From Hoeflea sp. (GTDB taxonomy: Bacteria > Pseudomonadota > Alphaproteobacteria > Rhizobiales > Rhizobiaceae), in contig NZ_JACIYP010000030.1 in NCBI RefSeq assembly GCF_014359905.1, forward strand, positions 1 to 49,931: DNA of 49,931 nt, in the 5' to 3' direction. Below are positions 42,401 through 49,931 of the stretch, piece after piece. Below the pieces are notes generated by a model, which saw only the letters and a program-made list of their open reading frames with translations, made no database searches and was not told where the DNA came from. Each line of letters opens with the position of its first letter. Positions within the stretch are counted from its first letter, which is position 1. The position numbers and the translations under genes are program-made.

Positions 42401-44667
42401 CCAAGCCTTGCGGTAATATCAGAGGGTCGCAGATCGGCCGGCTGCACGTCGAGCAAAGCCCGCACATTGCGCTCAAACGCGGGATCGAGTTCGTCCGCGG
42501 CTTTTGCGACGGCAAGCTTTGTGCGGACCGGGCCGGAAAGATAGGCATCAGAGGTCTGCCACGACCCATCCGTGGGATCGCGGAAAATGGCATCGCCCAG
42601 TTCGGCAATCACTGCTTGCGCATCACAGTGCAGCAGCTCGGCGATATGGTCGATATCGACGCGGCCGCGTTCGTTCAGAACCACAGCCAGGGCATCCGCG
42701 GCGCTGGTGATGTCAGGCTGGGCAGGCGGCGAAATCACCCGTTCGGAAAAGACCGGACCCGGGCGCGCCGTATCGGTCTCAAGATCATAATCCTCGATCG
42801 AAGCGACCAGCCAGCAATCGGGATCATCGCGGAAGGGTGCGAGATTGGGCTGCCGGTGAGTTTCCCGGACTTCGCCAGTTTCCGCATCCTCAGAGATCGA
42901 CACCGTGGTGTGGTTGATCGGTCCAAAGTCCCTGACGAAGCTCGACCAGGCGATGCGCAGCTGAACCTGATGCTGGCGCCACGGCCGGTCCTGCTCCTGG
43001 GCCTTGAGAACCTCGCGAACTGCCTCGCGGATCGGGATCAGTTTCCTGACGATCCGGACCTGCTTTTCCGACAGGTGGTCACCTGGACGGTGTTCACCTG
43101 GGCGGAGTTTGCCGGACAGGCGTTCGCCTGGATGCCGTTTGCCTGGTCGCCCGTCACCGCTACGACCTTTACGCACAGTAATCGCAAGCGGAGCGCCGTC
43201 GATCATCTGCATGAGGCCATACCGGCTGTCGAGAAAGAAGCTACCCTCGCGGATGCTGGCATCGTCAGGCGTCAAGTCGACGATGGCGCCGAGTTCGGTC
43301 TCCAGATCGATATCGATCGGGGTCGGCTCGCCGTCATAGCGGCCTTCGGGCAGAAGCGTGATCGCAGCGTTCAGCACCGCTTGGAGATCCTGATCCTTGG
43401 AGGCAACGCAGGTATATGTTTCGCCGAACGGGCCTGACGTGAGTGCATGGTCGCCGAGTACAAAGTCCGGGTGACGGGCGAACCAGCGGTTGACGCGGAT
43501 CGCGCCCTCTTCGGCGGTAGTCGGCCTGACCTCTTCGAGTTCGAGCCAGGCAAGATCGCTTGTCAGTTCGGCCGCCTCGCCTATCTTGCGCTTGCGGAAA
43601 AACAGGATGTCGACCACGACGTCCGTGCCGGCATCGCGGCGGAAACTCCCCTCCGGCAAGCGAATGGCCGCGATCAGGTCCGCGGACTTTGCCATGCGCG
43701 CGCGCGCAGTGTCATCCGCCTTGTCCATCGTGCCCGAGCTGGTGACGAAGGCCGCTAGCGCGCCGGGTTTCAGCAGGTCGATGGAGCGGGCGATAAAGTA
43801 GTCGTGCAGACGCAGGCCGAGCGAGCGGTATTGCCGGTCCGAACGCACCGTGCGATCGGAAAACGGCGGGTTGCCGACGGCAAGGTCATAGATCGGCGCC
43901 AGATCGGTGCGGGCAAAATCCCCTTCGATGATCCGGGCATTGGGCTGCAGCAGCCGCACAATCCGCGCGGTCACCGGATCAAGCTCGATGCCGGTGAAGA
44001 AGCTTGCCGCACGCAATGCCTCCGGCATCACTGCCGGAAACAGCCCCGTGCCGACGCCCGGTTCCAGAACGCGGCCGCCACGCCAGCCGAGCCGCTGAAG
44101 TCCCACCCAGATCGCCCGGATGATGTACTCTGGCGTGAAATGCGCATACTGCGTGCACCGTGACAGGCTGGAATAATCGCGCTCGCAAACGGCAGTCTCG
44201 AGCGACGTGCCAAGATCCTCCCATCCGTCCCGGAACTCGACCTCGCCCGGGCGACGAAACATGCCGTTCGCGAGTTCGGAGGCACCGAAGCCGGTGAACC
44301 GGATCAGCCGCCTCTGATGATCGCGCGTCACGGGTAGATTGTGCCGCTCGATCTCGTTCGCGGTCAGAATCGCTGCCACATTCAATCGCGCGCGCTCCTT
44401 CCATGTTGTGGCAAGGGCTCGGTCGTCGCCGTCATCGAGATAAAAGTTGGCACTCTGGTCCTGTTTGTACGCGGCGAGGCGGGGAGGGCGGATCACGCTT
44501 GTCGGTGCCGGAGAGGGTGGAGGAGAGGGCGGTGTCGGATCCGGATCGTCGTCATTGGCAGGCTCAACCAAAAGTCCGTTAAAGGCGGTAACGCCGATGC
44601 CAAGTCCAAGGCCTGACGAAAGGGCGGAGCTGCCAAACATGTCCAGCGTGAAGGGGTCGTTGCTCAT
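39463..44667 (-). CDS. Giant DNA methylase-helicase fusion, DarB-like
   Basis: A 1734-residue protein. Near residues 190-330 is an N6-adenine methylase domain (LEPGVGTGLF, AVGNPPFSDRT). The second half is an SF2/SNF2-like helicase: Walker A HAVGAGKTMTM near 920, motif II DEAQEFRK near 1085, and a carboxy lobe with MGTGVNAQLRLKALHHLDVP and QIEQREGRIVRQGNQ. The end is coiled coil. This methylase-plus-helicase plan is shared with phage P1 DarB, which protects incoming DNA from restriction; function here is inferred. ATG 44667 has AGGAG about seven nt upstream. A degenerate 15-bp tandem repeat lies at 43074-43148. Confidence 0.9.
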   Translation of the reverse strand: MSNDPFTLDMFGSSALSSGLGLGIGVTAFNGLLVEPANDDDPDPTPPSPPPSPAPTSVIRPPRLAAYKQDQSANFYLDDGDDRALATTWKERARLNVAAILTANEIERHNLPVTRDHQRRLIRFTGFGASELANGMFRRPGEVEFRDGWEDLGTSLETAVCERDYSSLSRCTQYAHFTPEYIIRAIWVGLQRLGWRGGRVLEPGVGTGLFPAVMPEALRAASFFTGIELDPVTARIVRLLQPNARIIEGDFARTDLAPIYDLAVGNPPFSDRTVRSDRQYRSLGLRLHDYFIARSIDLLKPGALAAFVTSSGTMDKADDTARARMAKSADLIAAIRLPEGSFRRDAGTDVVVDILFFRKRKIGEAAELTSDLAWLELEEVRPTTAEEGAIRVNRWFARHPDFVLGDHALTSGPFGETYTCVASKDQDLQAVLNAAITLLPEGRYDGEPTPIDIDLETELGAIVDLTPDDASIREGSFFLDSRYGLMQMIDGAPLAITVRKGRSGDGRPGKRHPGERLSGKLRPGEHRPGDHLSEKQVRIVRKLIPIREAVREVLKAQEQDRPWRQHQVQLRIAWSSFVRDFGPINHTTVSISEDAETGEVRETHRQPNLAPFRDDPDCWLVASIEDYDLETDTARPGPVFSERVISPPAQPDITSAADALAVVLNERGRVDIDHIAELLHCDAQAVIAELGDAIFRDPTDGSWQTSDAYLSGPVRTKLAVAKAADELDPAFERNVRALLDVQPADLRPSDITARLGAPWIPASDVVAFVNETMGADIRIHHMPELGSWTVEARQLGYSAAGTSEWGTARRHAGELLTDALNSRVPQIFDTVRDADGERRILNVVDTEAARDKLQRIKQAFQDWVWTDPDRTDRLARVYNDRFNNIAPRKFDGSHLQLPGACRVFELYAHQKRGIWRIISSGSTYLAHAVGAGKTMTMTAAIMEQRRLGLIAKAMLVVPGHCLAQAAREFLALYPSANILVADETNFTKDKRGRFLSRAATATWDAIIITHSAFRFIAVPSAFEQQMIHDELELYEDLQTRVDSEDRISRKRLERLKEGLKERLLALSTRKDDLLTISEIGVDQIIVDEAQEFRKLSFASNMSTLKGIDPNGSQRAWDLYVKSRFIETRNPGRALVLASGTPITNTLGEMFSVQRMLGFEALRERGLHEFDAWASTFGDTTTELEIQPSGKYKPVSRFASFVNVPELIAMFRTFADVVMPEDLRRYVKVPDISMGHRQILTAKPTQAFKNYQTILDARIKAIEQREGPAKPGDDILLSVITDGRHAAIDLRLVDPDNDNEPDNKLNMLVENAFRIWKDTSERTYVRPDGKPFDLPGAAQMIFSDLGTINVEKTRGFSAYRWIREEMIRRGVPAAEIAFMQEFKKSEAKQRLFGDVRAGKIRFLIGSSETMGTGVNAQLRLKALHHLDVPWLPSQIEQREGRIVRQGNQHDEVDIFAYATQGSLDASMWQNNERKARFIAAALSGDTSIRRLEDLNEGQASQFAMAKAIASGDERLMQKAGLEADIARLERLRAAHGDDLHAVRRQIRDAEREIDTATRRIGEIGQDIERRIPTSGDAFAMTVMGKPHTERKDAGRALMKEILTLVQLQRQGEVQIASIGGFDLVYAGEWSGRGDGYHYQTLLQCTGADVEIDLAITVTPLGAISRLEHALGGFTEELHQYRQRLEAAQRRLASYRSREGGPFSFADELTEKRQTLADLEKTMACDALAPDTSQAA
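43074..43148. repeat. Degenerate 15-bp tandem repeat in the methylase-helicase gene
   Basis: Five units of 15 bp, e.g. GGTGGTCACCTGGAC then GGTGTTCACCTGGGC, later GGCGTTCGCCTGGAT. In the protein they encode the five-residue pattern PGKRH, PGERL, SGKLR, PGEHR, PGDHL between the methylase and the helicase halves, a likely flexible basic linker. Confidence 0.8.
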
Positions 44668-44772
44668 GCGTGTTCTCCTGTGAGGAAGGCGCACCTGGCC
44701 GACGGCGACAGGGCGGCCGGTCAGGCAAGTATTGATTTTGAAGGGGTGGGGATTGGTTGCAGCCGACGGCGC

Positions 44773-45174
44773 CTAGAGGCGTTCGACGAGACAGAGCTGC
44801 AGTGCCCCGGACGAGAAGGCGACGCGCAGATGCGTGGCATTCGGACTGGCGGCCATCATAGCCTCCAGTTGCTTGGCATCGAGAAACTCGACGCCATCAT
44901 CGCCACCGAAGGTTCGGCGTTTGACCTCAAACCAGTCGTCGCAAGTGTTGGGATCGCACTCTTCGGCATAGGCAATAAGCGGCCTCGCGCCATCGGCCAG
45001 CTTGCCGTTTGAGCAAAGATAGACGCCGCGATCGCCAACCAGCCAGAGGCCCGGCTGCTCGTCAGATACTGGGTGGAGACTTCGGTATGGGTTGCGAAAC
45101 CCGCCATGGGTTTTTGCATCTGTTCTGCCGCGGTCAATGATCGCGCGCACCTTGTCGAGCGGAAAGGAAAGCAT
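44773..45174 (-). CDS. DUF3085 domain protein
   Basis: A 133-residue protein of the DUF3085 type, function unknown. It has FPLDKVRAIIDRGRTDAKTH, GFRNPYRSLHPVSDEQPGLW and YAEECDPNTCDDWFEVKRRT. ATG 45174 has a GGGAAGG site; a GTG at 45189 overlapping the upstream stop is also possible (GTGA). It follows the DUF1419 gene closely and should share its transcript. Confidence 0.78.
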   Translation of the reverse strand: MLSFPLDKVRAIIDRGRTDAKTHGGFRNPYRSLHPVSDEQPGLWLVGDRGVYLCSNGKLADGARPLIAYAEECDPNTCDDWFEVKRRTFGGDDGVEFLDAKQLEAMMAASPNATHLRVAFSSGALQLCLVERL

Positions 45175-45185
45175 CGCACCTTCCC

Positions 45186-45791
45186 TCACGCCGCGACCGC
45201 ATCGGGGAGATGGCGCAGATGCACCGGCAGCTTGGCGGCGATCTCCTCATTGCTCAGGCCATCAAGAAGTTTCAGCGTGGCGCCACCCAGCCTGGCGTGG
45301 AACATAACGGTCCGCTTGCCGTACTCAGTCGCCGGCCAGCGCTTCCCGGCATAGCCGCGATAATCATCCGCCGTGGTGCTCCAGATGTGCTCGAGGCGTT
45401 CATCGCGGGTCATCGCCCGGACAGGGCGTGTTTCCCGTTCGATGATAGCCAGCCGCATCCGTTCGACGGCTTGCCCGTCGGAAAGGTCGCAATAGGCGTG
45501 GAAATAGCGGACCGTCCCGTCGATCCTGAGTGCGAAGAAGACCGAGGTCACCGAGCCGGTCAAAAACTCTCGCATCGCGAACATCGAGCCACGGATCCAC
45601 AGCGATGGCAAAACTTCGAACATCGCGTCATGCTCGGCTTCATTGATTTCGAACCACTCTCCGGCATAGATCAGTGTCGCGTCGTCCTCGAAGCGATCCG
45701 GGCGCCGGGCGTGCCGGTCGAACATGCGGAACATCTGGTGGCGTGACGTCACGCCCTGATAGACTTTGCGAGGTGCGGGGGAAGTTTTCAT
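45186..45791 (-). CDS. DUF1419 domain protein
   Basis: A 201-residue protein of the DUF1419 type. It has VYQGVTSRHQMFRMFDRHAR, YAGEWFEINEAEHDAMFEVL, and FFALRIDGTVRYFHAYCDLS. ATG 45791 follows AAGGAG with about six nt spacing. The open frame upstream to 45911 lacks a ribosome binding site at its start. It is directly upstream of the DUF3085 gene and could be translationally coupled to it. Confidence 0.8.
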   Translation of the reverse strand: MKTSPAPRKVYQGVTSRHQMFRMFDRHARRPDRFEDDATLIYAGEWFEINEAEHDAMFEVLPSLWIRGSMFAMREFLTGSVTSVFFALRIDGTVRYFHAYCDLSDGQAVERMRLAIIERETRPVRAMTRDERLEHIWSTTADDYRGYAGKRWPATEYGKRTVMFHARLGGATLKLLDGLSNEEIAAKLPVHLRHLPDAVAA

Positions 45792-45936
45792 CTGGGGCTC
45801 CTTGAGGTTTTGTCGGGACTGAAGCGCAGTGACCACCCTGTCGATCTCACCATCCCGTTCAGTCCTTCCTGACACCTCCATTGCGGCCGCCTCGCCGATC
45901 GCGCGGGTCAAGGGCCGGCGTCAGTCGGGCGGAGCT

Positions 45937-46899
45937 TCACCCTTGACGCGTGCGGCGCGCATGCGGCAGGTCTCGCCCTCCTTCCACCCTCCCTTCTTCC
46001 TTTTCCTTCGCCCTGTCCTGAAGCACCGCATTCCAGTCGTCCCTTGCCGGACGTAACCGCTGCCAACCGCACCCGACATCGTGCGCCAGTTGTCGCAACC
46101 GGTTCGCAAAAATGTCTCCCTGAATATTGGCGTCGGTCGCCGTAACAAGGAGTGCCTCCGGACGGGAACAAAGCGCCCGCAGCGCGGCGTCGGTCTTGGG
46201 TGACCAGCCTCCACCGGTGCTGAGATAAAGTGTGCCGTCGCGAAGACCTTCGATCGCGGCAAGGCTCATCGCATCGATTGCCGCCTCAACCACACAAAGC
46301 CGGACAGCATCTTGCCAACCCAGCCGAAACAGCATCTTCGACCCACCGGTCGCAAATCCGCGCCATTCCGGGCCGCGCTCTTCCCAGCCGGTGACGACCC
46401 CGGCCTCGTCGGTATGCGCGGCCCACATGCTGCCTTGAGGACCTTCTCGCAGGCGATTTTGCTCGACAGCGGCCTTGAGGATTGTCAGGGGCAGAAATCG
46501 TTGCTGCGCCAGGAATGTCCAGGTGGGCGAGCCGAGTCTTGGTGCTCGGCGAGTGGTCCAGCGCGTTGAAATCTCCTGCTGGGCGCTTGGGACCGCTGAC
46601 GGCGGCGTCCAGTTGGCAATCACCGCATCATGACCGACCAGGTCGGCCACCGTTGCCAGCGCATCCCTGAAATCTCCACCATCAAGATGGGTCGCGAGCG
46701 TAAACACGTCGCCCTTGGCATCACTCAAGGGATCGAACCATCCGCGCCCCTCATGCGTGACAATGATGATCTCGGCATCACGGCGCCATTTGACGGCACG
46801 GCGCGTGCTCTCCTGCGCATCGACGGCAAAGCCTGCCTTGCCGAGCAGTGTGGCGCACGGCACTCCTTGTTTTAGAATTTCCAGATCCTGGCGTTTCAT
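45937..46899 (-). CDS. TOPRIM-domain protein (DUF3991/TOPRIM type)
   Basis: A 320-residue protein with an amino-terminal zinc-finger-free primase-like segment (GWFDPLSDAKGDVFTLATHL) and a TOPRIM domain: VVEAAIDAMSLAAIEG near residues 200-220, then LLVTATDANIQGDIFANRLR with the DxN-type acidic pair. The TOPRIM fold is used by primases and topoisomerases; here it may bind DNA during replication after transfer. ATG 46899 has GGAG about nine nt upstream. A tra-box-like palindrome lies 111-128 bp upstream of this start. Confidence 0.82.
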   Translation of the reverse strand: MKRQDLEILKQGVPCATLLGKAGFAVDAQESTRRAVKWRRDAEIIIVTHEGRGWFDPLSDAKGDVFTLATHLDGGDFRDALATVADLVGHDAVIANWTPPSAVPSAQQEISTRWTTRRAPRLGSPTWTFLAQQRFLPLTILKAAVEQNRLREGPQGSMWAAHTDEAGVVTGWEERGPEWRGFATGGSKMLFRLGWQDAVRLCVVEAAIDAMSLAAIEGLRDGTLYLSTGGGWSPKTDAALRALCSRPEALLVTATDANIQGDIFANRLRQLAHDVGCGWQRLRPARDDWNAVLQDRAKEKEEGRVEGGRDLPHARRTRQG

Positions 46900-47112
46900 G
46901 TCATCTCCGGCCGTCAGGCCGTCCTTTCCTGCTTGTGTCTCCCCGCAGAGGCGGGGGCCACATCCGCGTCGGTCGCGAAGAGCAAAAGGGGGCAAGGGCG
47001 CGGCCGGCAAGGTGCAAATTTGCATCCGGCCGCGGCGAAGCTTCCCTTGCGGCCTGCCGCTCGCAAGCGGCATACCGGTCTGGGCAAGGGACCTCAGGGG
47101 TTCCCAAGGGTC
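46900..47112. promoter_or_regulatory. Promoter region of the TOPRIM gene
   Basis: A 213-bp gap without a gene. It contains the tra-box-like site at 47010-47027 and a hairpin TGCCGCT/AGCGGCA (47055-47061 and 47066-47072) that may end the transcript of the 47113 gene. Confidence 0.45.
47010..47027. promoter_or_regulatory. Third tra-box-like palindrome
   Basis: AGGTGCAAATTTGCATCC contains the perfect palindrome TGCAAATTTGCA and has the 18-bp frame of the oriT tra box, with the GTGCA half-site of Ti-type boxes. It is 111-128 bp before the TOPRIM gene. Binding by TraR is inferred. Confidence 0.5.
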
Positions 47113-47460
47113 TCAGTGAAACCCGCCGGGGACGTATTCATGCACGATCTCCAGATCGTCTTCGTCATCAAGTTCGTCGCTCGGAAGAACTCCGAATTCG
47201 TTGCCCGACCTGAACAGCGTAATCGGAACCATGAGGGTGCGGGAAAGTGCGAAAGCGTGGCGTTGAGCGAGTGCAAGATCCTGTGCCATATGAGAAACCT
47301 CCATCCGGAGCGGGCCGATCCCGCTCGATGGCTCCTCAAAGGACCAGGGACGGTCGCGATCACCGCGCAGGCGAAGACGGAGCGGCGGCACGCTTGCGTA
47401 GCCGACCCCGAGAGTGGGTTGATCGACGGAGATCCGGGCATGGTCCAGGACGCCATCCAT
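47113..47460 (-). CDS. Hypothetical protein, probably truncated at its start by an IS
   Basis: A 115-residue open frame (MDGVLDHARISVDQPTLGVG, then YASVPPLRLRLRGDRDRPWS, LPSDELDDEDDLEIVHEYVP). The body looks like a real protein with an acidic end, but the ATG at 47460 has no ribosome binding site and lies only about 30 bp from the IS21-type element. The frame continues into IS sequence, so the original start was probably displaced. No family recognised. Confidence 0.55.
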   Translation of the reverse strand: MDGVLDHARISVDQPTLGVGYASVPPLRLRLRGDRDRPWSFEEPSSGIGPLRMEVSHMAQDLALAQRHAFALSRTLMVPITLFRSGNEFGVLPSDELDDEDDLEIVHEYVPGGFH

Positions 47461-47566
47461 AAAGAGCGGCGGTGCAAAATTAGTCCACGGTAGCGGCGGG
47501 ATTGTCCCGCTTCGGGCGGCGTAAAACCCGGCCACCTATTTTCCTTCTGCAACGACAGCAGGAGGG

Positions 47567-49080
47567 TTGGGGATCTATACCGTGGAACTTTATCTGAAGG
47601 TCCGTCTGGCCTGCTCGGAAGGAATGAGCCGGCGTCAGGCAGCAAAGCATTTCAACATATCGCGCGACAGCGTGGCCAAGATGATGTCGTATTCGACGCC
47701 GCCGGGCTACCGCGTCAATCACCGATCCGGCGGCCGAAGCTGGATGCGTTTGTTTCGACGATCGATCACTGGCTTGATGAGGACATGAAGGTGCCGCGCA
47801 AGCAACGCCATACGGCCAAGCGGGTGTTTGACCGTCTTCGGGACGAGCGCGGATTTACCGGCGGCTATACGATCATCAAGGATTACATGCGCGAGCGCGA
47901 GCAACGTCGCCAGGAGGTGTTCGTGCCTCTGTCGCATGCGCCGGGGCATGGGCAGGCCGATTTCGGCGAGGCGATGGTGGTGATCGGCGGCGTGGAGCGG
48001 AAGGCGCACTTCTTCGTGCTCGACCTGCCGCATAGCGACGGTTGCTATGTGCGGGCTTATCCGGCGGCGGTGTCGGAGGCCTGGGTGGACGGTCACATCC
48101 ATGCATTCGCCTTCTTCGGGGCCGTTCCGCAATCGATCGTCTACGACAACGATCGTTGCCTGGTGGCGAAGATATTGCCCGATGGCACGCGCAAGCGCGC
48201 CAGGCTATTCAGCGGCTTTCTATCCCACTACCTGATCCGGGACCGCTACGGCCGTCCGGGGAAAGGCAACGACAAGGGAAGTGTCGAGGGGCTTGTCGGT
48301 TATGCCCGGCGCAACTTCATGGTGCCGATCCCAGAGTTTGCGACGTGGGAAGCCTTCAACACCTGGCTGGAGGAGCAATGCCGCAAGCGCCAGCGAGACA
48401 GGCTGCGCGGCGAGAGCGAGACGATCGGAGAGCGACTGCTGCGCGATCTGGCCGCCATGCGCGCGTTACCGGCGTCGCCCTTCGATGCCTGTGACCAGGC
48501 CAGCGCCAAGGTAACGGCCCAGTCGCTGGTGCGCTACAAGACCAACGACTACTCGGTCCCGGTTGCCTATGGCCATCAGGACGTCTGGGTCCGGGGTTAT
48601 GTCGATGAGGTGGTGATCGGCTGCCGCGGCGAGATCGTCGCTCGTCATCCACGGTGCTGGGAGCGGGAGGACGTCGTCTTCGATCCTGTGCATTACCTGC
48701 CGCTGATCGAACAGAAGATCAATTCGTTGGATCAGGCAGCGCCCTTGCAAGGCTGGAACCTGCCCGAGGAGTTCGCCACGCTGCGCCGGCTGATGGAGGC
48801 GCGGATGAACAAGCATGGCCGGCGTGAGTATGTGCAAGTCCTGCGTCTCATGGAAAGCTTCGAGCTTGCTGACCTGCATGCAGCGGTGAAGCAGGCCATC
48901 CAGCTTGGAGCAATTGGCTTCGACGCAGTCAAACATCTGATCCTTTGCCGGGTGGAGCGCCGGCCGCCGCGATTGGACCTGTCCATCTATCCCTACCTGC
49001 CGAAGGCGACGGTCGAGACGACCTCGGCGAAGTCCTACATGCGCCTACTTGACGGTGTTGAAGGGGAGGAAGCGGCATGA
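47567..49080 (+). pseudogene. istA: istA transposase with a 1-bp frameshift near its start
   Basis: IS21-family transposase. The first 48 codons (YTVELYLKVRLACSEGMS, helix-turn-helix RQAAKHFNISRDSVAKMMSY) end in a frameshift near 47711. Adding one base at GGCTACCGCGTCAATC gives a continuous protein that goes on RQSPIRRPKLDAFVSTIDHW. From 47785 the frame is open for 431 codons and includes the acidic triad (D in ADFGEAMVV, D in VYDNDR, E in KGSVEGLVG). No clear start codon with a good ribosome binding site precedes the first part. One base could also be a read error. Confidence 0.82.
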
Positions 49081-49835
49081 GCACCGAAGCACCGGAGATC
49101 CTTCTGTCCCATTACCTCAAGAGCCTGAAGCTGCCGACCTTCCAGCGCGAGTACCAGAAGCTGGCTCGGCTATGCGCCACCCAGGGCGTCGATCACGTCG
49201 GATACCTCACCCGGCTTGCCGAGCGGGAGATGATCGAACGTGATCGGCGCAAGGTCGAGCGCCGCATCAAGGCGGCGAGGTTCCCGGTCGTCAAAAGTCT
49301 GGACAGCTTCGACTTCACTGCCATCCCGAAGCTCAACAAGATGCAGGTGCTGGAGCTCGCGCGTTGCGGATGGATCGAGCGCCGCGAGAATGTCATTGCG
49401 CTTGGGCCCAGCGGCACGGGCAAGACCCATGTAGCGCTCGGTCTCGGCCTGGCCGCCTGCCAGAAGGGCATGTCCGTTGGGTTCACGACAGCGTCAGCAC
49501 TCGTCAGTGAGATGATGGAGGCGCGCGACGAGCGGCGTCTGTTACGGCTCCAGAAACAGATGGCCGCCTACCAGCTTCTCATCATTGATGAGCTGGGCTT
49601 CGTGCCGCTCTCCAAGACCGGCGCGGAATTGCTGTTCGAGTTGGTCTCGCAACGATATGAGCGAGGTGCGACCCTGATCACGAGCAATCTTCCCTTTGAC
49701 GAATGGATGGAGACGCTCGGATCCGAGCGCCTGACCGGCGCACTGCTGGATCGTATCACCCACCATGTCAGCATCCTCGAGATGAACGGCGACAGCTATC
49801 GCCTCGCCCAAAGCCGAGCCCGAAAGGCCGGCTGA
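49077..49835 (+). CDS. istB: IstB, AAA+ helper ATPase of IS21
   Basis: A 252-residue intact IstB. It has Walker A GPSGTGKTHVALG near residues 109-121, Walker B QLLIIDELGFVPLS near 166-179 and STLITS-like sensor 1 (TLITSNLPFDEW). The ATG at 49077 overlaps the istA stop as ATGA. It helps IstA choose and capture targets. Unlike the istB at 19.4-20.2 kb it is not frameshifted. Confidence 0.93.
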   Translation: MSTEAPEILLSHYLKSLKLPTFQREYQKLARLCATQGVDHVGYLTRLAEREMIERDRRKVERRIKAARFPVVKSLDSFDFTAIPKLNKMQVLELARCGWIERRENVIALGPSGTGKTHVALGLGLAACQKGMSVGFTTASALVSEMMEARDERRLLRLQKQMAAYQLLIIDELGFVPLSKTGAELLFELVSQRYERGATLITSNLPFDEWMETLGSERLTGALLDRITHHVSILEMNGDSYRLAQSRARKAG

Positions 49836-49857
49836 AACCTTCTCAGAAAATCGCAAC

Positions 49858-49910
49858 GCGCACATGAGACCCCCGCTCGGGCTACGCCCTCCCGGCGGTC
49901 TCATGCGCGC
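49858..49910. terminator. Hairpin after istB inside the IS end
   Basis: Arms GCGCACATGAGACC (49858-49871) and GGTCTCATGCGCGC (49897-49910) pair with one mismatch and enclose a GC-rich loop. There is no U tract. It may end the istA-istB transcript or protect the IS from outside transcription. Confidence 0.4.
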
Positions 49911-49931
49911 GCCACAAGTGGCCGACTTTTA

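Larger units (their letters stand above)
47490..49931 (+). mobile_element. Second IS21-family element, cut by the right window edge
   Basis: istA and istB lie on the plus strand. Left-end DNA has a GCGGGATTGTCCCGC hairpin and the word GTAAAACCCGGCCACC (47521-47536). The right edge holds the matching inverted end GTGGCCGACTTTTA (49918-49931), so roughly 30 bp of the element lie beyond the window. The left boundary is only approximate and the duplication cannot be checked. Its sequence differs from the first IS21 element. Confidence 0.8.

Noticed and set aside
41941..43437. A 498-codon plus-strand frame inside the methylase-helicase gene
   Set aside because: It is the exact antisense of a well-supported gene, has no ribosome binding site, and its repeats are the mirror of the 15-bp array.
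47567..47645. Minus-strand frames crossing the IS into the 47113 gene (up to 47645)
   Set aside because: The upstream part is IS end sequence; the frame is open by chance.
1..49931. CRISPR arrays, tRNA and rRNA genes
   Set aside because: No regularly spaced repeats with unique spacers and no tRNA or rRNA signature were seen on either strand.

Overview
The window is about 50 kb of a self-transmissible repABC plasmid from a Rhizobiaceae-type alphaproteobacterium (Rhizobium, Agrobacterium, Ensifer or a relative). The evidence is a repABC locus with the counter-transcribed RNA between repB and repC and paired parS palindromes between repA and repB, a complete Ti/RP4-type trb mating-pair operon, a Ti-type tra region (traAFBH / oriT / traCDG), TraR and TraM, and many proteins typical of rhizobial plasmids. 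The window opens inside repC and closes inside an IS21-family element, so both ends are truncated.

Layout. 1-2764 (minus): repC (partial), ctRNA, repB, two parS sites, repA. 2765-12686 (plus): shared rep/trb control region with a tra box, then trbB-C-D-E-J-K-L-F-G-H-I. 12522-14161 (minus): an acyl-homoserine-lactone synthase and a LuxR regulator of CinI/CinR type; there is no traI in front of trbB. 14357-15575: complete IS3-family element with a 3-bp target duplication. 15669-16954: a promoter and an elaborately folded RNA leader, then traM (plus) and traR (minus), convergent. 17132-19322: dead vapBC remnant, then an intact Xre/RES toxin-antitoxin pair. 19338-21934: IS21-family element with a 5-bp duplication and a broken istB. 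21957-27628 (minus): traH, traB, traF, traA. 27708-27811: oriT and a perfect 18-bp tra box. 27881-30333 (plus): traC, traD, traG. 30362-32124: a relict small gene, a WGR protein, a Phd/PemK-like pair and a 54-aa protein. 32430-47460 (minus): an accessory block of DUF736, ArdC, a ParB-like protein, a pRiA4b ORF-3 protein, a 1734-residue DNA methylase-helicase, DUF3085, DUF1419, a TOPRIM protein and several unknowns, with long GC-rich leaders and hairpin terminators. 47490 to the end: second IS21-family element, cut by the window edge.

How the parts work together. RepA/RepB/parS partition the plasmid, and RepC copy number is set by the ctRNA. TraR, held back by TraM, should activate the trb and tra operons through 18-bp operators at 3075 and 27794. 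TraA nicks oriT and TraG couples the DNA to the Trb channel. The accessory block, with ArdC and a DarB-like methylase-helicase, is the likely anti-restriction and establishment region.

The most interesting signal is the stretch in front of traM. It folds on the plus strand into a 17-bp long-range stem enclosing at least three hairpins, with G-U pairs that favour plus-strand RNA. It starts where a TATAAA box predicts, and a 7-nt segment just 3' of the long stem exactly complements the traM ribosome binding site. I do not recognise it as a known RNA class. A third tra-box-like palindrome in front of the TOPRIM gene suggests the TraR regulon may reach the accessory block.
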